Assembly: GCF_900113735.1 (NCBI RefSeq)
Contig: NZ_FOQM01000011.1
Location: forward strand, 1 to 64,000
Reading direction: 5' to 3'
Length of the DNA stretch: 64,000 nt
From: Bradyrhizobium sp. Gha
GTDB taxonomy: Bacteria > Pseudomonadota > Alphaproteobacteria > Rhizobiales > Xanthobacteraceae
Part shown: piece by piece, positions 62,262 to 64,000 of the stretch
Layout of the letters: every line of letters starts with the position of its first letter
Position numbering within the stretch: position 1 is the first letter of the stretch
Program-made: the position numbers and the translations under genes
The notes under the pieces: model-generated
Database searches by the model: none
What the model saw: only the letters and a program-made list of their open reading frames with translations
Told to the model about the DNA's origin: nothing

Positions 62262-63941
62262 CTAGCCGCGACCGACAAGATGGGCTGCAGAGCGCCAGGC
62301 GTGATGCGAGAGCGCTTCGATGTTTCGGACCGCTTCGACGCGAGTGAGCGCCGCGTCGGCGGTGAGTGTTGCATTGGCGACTGCCCCGACAGTCGAACTG
62401 CGGTGAGTGCGCAACACGCCCCGAAGTTGTGTCGTACAATGCTCCAGCTCGGCCAGGGCCTGGTCAGTCGAGCTCACGCGCCGACCGACGTCGGCGCGGA
62501 GTTCGGCTTCGATGATTTGCGGCAAGTCAGTGGTGCGGGGCGAGCCCGCCACCTCCTGCGCAATCGTGGCGGCGCTTCGCATCGCTTCCATGCACAGCTC
62601 CGCAGCGCGGATTTCCTCCGGTCCGCCATTCTTCGAATTGGCGTGAATTCCTGCCTTCGCGATTTCCGTCAGTCGAGACGTGTGGTCGAGTGCGTGCAAT
62701 GTGCTCGTGCGTCGCCGTTGCTCGTCGCCAGTCTCAGATGGTCCCCTGACGTCGGATAAAAATGTTCGCGCCTGACGCAGGGCATCGGCCGCTTCTTGTA
62801 CCGATGCCGCGTCCCCAAGACGTATTGGCTCAGCGCGGCCGGCCAATGCCGCCTCGATCGCACCACATAGCTTTGCGAGCACACGCGCGATCGTTCGACG
62901 CACCGCTTCCACCGCGACGACAGGTGTAGCCAGGGCCGAGGGATCGAGGCATCGCGTGAGCGGCGAGCCACGCTCCGGCAAAATGCGCTCGACTAGTCGC
63001 GTGAACCAGTCGACCAGAGGCAATAGGACCGCGACCCCGACGACGTTATACGCGGTGTGATACCCAGCCAGCAGTGTGACGCCGTCGATACTGTTTGAGC
63101 CACGCACGAGCAGAGGGATGACGACGGGAAAGAACATCAGCGCGATGATGGCGGCGACAAGCTTGAAAAGGACATAGGCGATGGCGAGCCGCTTGGCGGT
63201 GGTACTCGCACCAATCGCCGCCAATGCGGAACTCGTCGCTGTCCCGATATTTTGGCCGATGATCAGCGCACAGCCCTGGTCCAACCCGATCGCACCGGCG
63301 TAGTAGGCGGATAACGTAACCGCGACCGCGGCGGTTGACGACTGCATCAGCGCGGTCATCACCAGCCCGGCCCCCACCAACGCCAGCACGCCCAGCAGGC
63401 CCGACCACGACTGGGCTTCGGGACCGGCAAGCACTGCAGGCAAGTCCGCCGGATGCAATCGTTCGGCTAGTCCGCCCATGCCTTGCTGCAGGGTGGTCAG
63501 CCCGAAAAGCACAAGCCCAAATCCTGCAACCGCGGCGCCGACCCCAGATATTCGTCCGCGCGTCAAAAGCTTGGTCAACGCGCCAACGAAGATCATCGGC
63601 AGCGCGGCTGACGTGAGCGAGACACGCACGCCCACCAGCGCAACCAGCCAGCCCGTCGCCGTCGTGCCGACATTCGCGCCGAAGACGAGTCCCAACCCTT
63701 GCTGGAACGTCAACAAACCTGCGCTCACAAGTCCGATCGTCGTCATGGTTGTTGCACTAGAGGACTGCACCAGGAGCGTCACGATCGCGCCCCAGAAGGA
63801 GCCGAGCAGCGGAGTCGCTGCCGCCTTGGCGAGCACAGTGCGGAGGGCGGAGCCGGCCAGCAACTTCAAGCCGTCCGTCATCACGGTCATACCAAGCAGG
63901 AAGAGTCCCACGCCGCCGAGGGCCGAGATTGCGATAGACAT
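62262..63941 (-). CDS. Na/Pi cotransporter family protein (NptA/PNaS with PhoU tail)
   Basis: A 559-residue inner-membrane protein. The two inverted transport repeats carry the QSSS-type signatures VQSSSATTMTTIGLVSAG and MQSSTAAVAVTLSAYYAG. The C-terminal 200 residues are a soluble PhoU-like helical domain (ADALRQARTFLSDV, ALDHTSRLTEIA). These proteins import phosphate with sodium. Confidence 0.9.
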   Translation of the reverse strand: MSIAISALGGVGLFLLGMTVMTDGLKLLAGSALRTVLAKAAATPLLGSFWGAIVTLLVQSSSATTMTTIGLVSAGLLTFQQGLGLVFGANVGTTATGWLVALVGVRVSLTSAALPMIFVGALTKLLTRGRISGVGAAVAGFGLVLFGLTTLQQGMGGLAERLHPADLPAVLAGPEAQSWSGLLGVLALVGAGLVMTALMQSSTAAVAVTLSAYYAGAIGLDQGCALIIGQNIGTATSSALAAIGASTTAKRLAIAYVLFKLVAAIIALMFFPVVIPLLVRGSNSIDGVTLLAGYHTAYNVVGVAVLLPLVDWFTRLVERILPERGSPLTRCLDPSALATPVVAVEAVRRTIARVLAKLCGAIEAALAGRAEPIRLGDAASVQEAADALRQARTFLSDVRGPSETGDEQRRRTSTLHALDHTSRLTEIAKAGIHANSKNGGPEEIRAAELCMEAMRSAATIAQEVAGSPRTTDLPQIIEAELRADVGRRVSSTDQALAELEHCTTQLRGVLRTHRSSTVGAVANATLTADAALTRVEAVRNIEALSHHAWRSAAHLVGRG

Positions 63942-63954
63942 GCGGGTCCCCGAG

Positions 63955-64000
63955 TCAGGCCAGCTCGCGCGCTTTAACGAAGCTGTAGAGAGAAGACGGC
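63955..64000 (-). CDS. Possible C-terminus of a gene cut by window edge
   Basis: The minus strand is open from the edge and ends SSLYSFVKARELA at a TGA 13 bases before the cotransporter start. Too short to identify. Confidence 0.25.
   Translation of the reverse strand, partial: PSSLYSFVKARELA

Noticed and set aside
1..64000. CRISPR arrays, rRNA or tRNA genes
   Set aside because: No regularly spaced repeats and no rRNA or tRNA-like sequence noticed anywhere in the window.

Overview
The window looks like part of a symbiosis or genomic island of a Bradyrhizobium-type alphaproteobacterium. Supporting signs are the high GC content, a BjaI/BraI/RpaI-family acyl-homoserine-lactone synthase, a split DUF6499/DUF2285 activator of the FseA type known from rhizobial integrative and conjugative elements (ICEs), and many decayed insertion sequences. 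There is also a tyrosine-recombinase remnant and a run of ordinary rhizobial genes at the right edge. I saw no rRNA, tRNA or CRISPR array.

Layout. (1) 1-5.9 kb: a graveyard of IS3, IS66 and IS110 pieces nested in one another, all frameshifted. (2) 6.2-10.0 kb: an ICE transfer-control module with two paralogous XRE regulators (QseC-like), a LysR regulator, an FseA-like activator encoded in two frames with a conserved +1 slip site, and a small DUF2285 protein (QseM-like). (3) 10.0-12.2 kb: mostly non-coding, with a truncated second copy of a dioxygenase segment whose fuller copy lies at 42.1-43.3 kb. (4) 12.3-16.0 kb: quorum-sensing locus. An alpha/beta hydrolase and luxR form one unit; luxI, a 64-residue protein and an EctB-like aminotransferase form a translationally coupled unit on the other strand. 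(5) 16.1-25.1 kb: a purine-nucleotide cassette with an HD hydrolase, an ATP-grasp/PEP-synthase-like protein, a P-loop kinase fused to a PurZ-like adenylosuccinate synthetase (catalytic Asp replaced by Ser), a DUF7002-like protein, a nucleotidyltransferase pair and an E. coli-type adenylosuccinate lyase. (6) 25.2-26.6 kb: small exported or membrane proteins and a DUF1488-like protein.

(7) 26.7-41.2 kb: a protease cassette. One operon encodes a metallophosphoesterase, a trypsin-like protease and a caspase-like protease. Facing away from it are a trypsin-nuclease fusion, a papain-like protein, two unrecognised proteins, a subtilisin and a free-standing relative of the subtilisin prodomain that may be its inhibitor. 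(8) 41.7-43.3 kb: an IS256 remnant and a dioxygenase-fold protein without its iron ligands. (9) 44.9-48.8 kb: a degenerate REC-EAL protein, then a RiPP locus with a sigma-54 promoter, a Nif11-leader precursor with a Val-rich core, a PoyD-type radical SAM epimerase and a terminator. (10) 49.4-57.6 kb: a coupled three-gene operon of unknown function, an integrase remnant, a lipoprotein, a PatA/PatG-type subtilisin coupled to a small Cys-containing ORF, and a nucleoside phosphorylase-like gene. (11) 57.6-64 kb: ordinary rhizobial genes: an MFS exporter, glutaminase, small membrane proteins and a Na/Pi cotransporter.

The most promising under-described systems are the PurZ-like/PurB/HD cassette, the sigma-54-linked Nif11/PoyD RiPP locus and the multi-protease cassette. 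All functional assignments come from reading motifs by eye; no database search was run.
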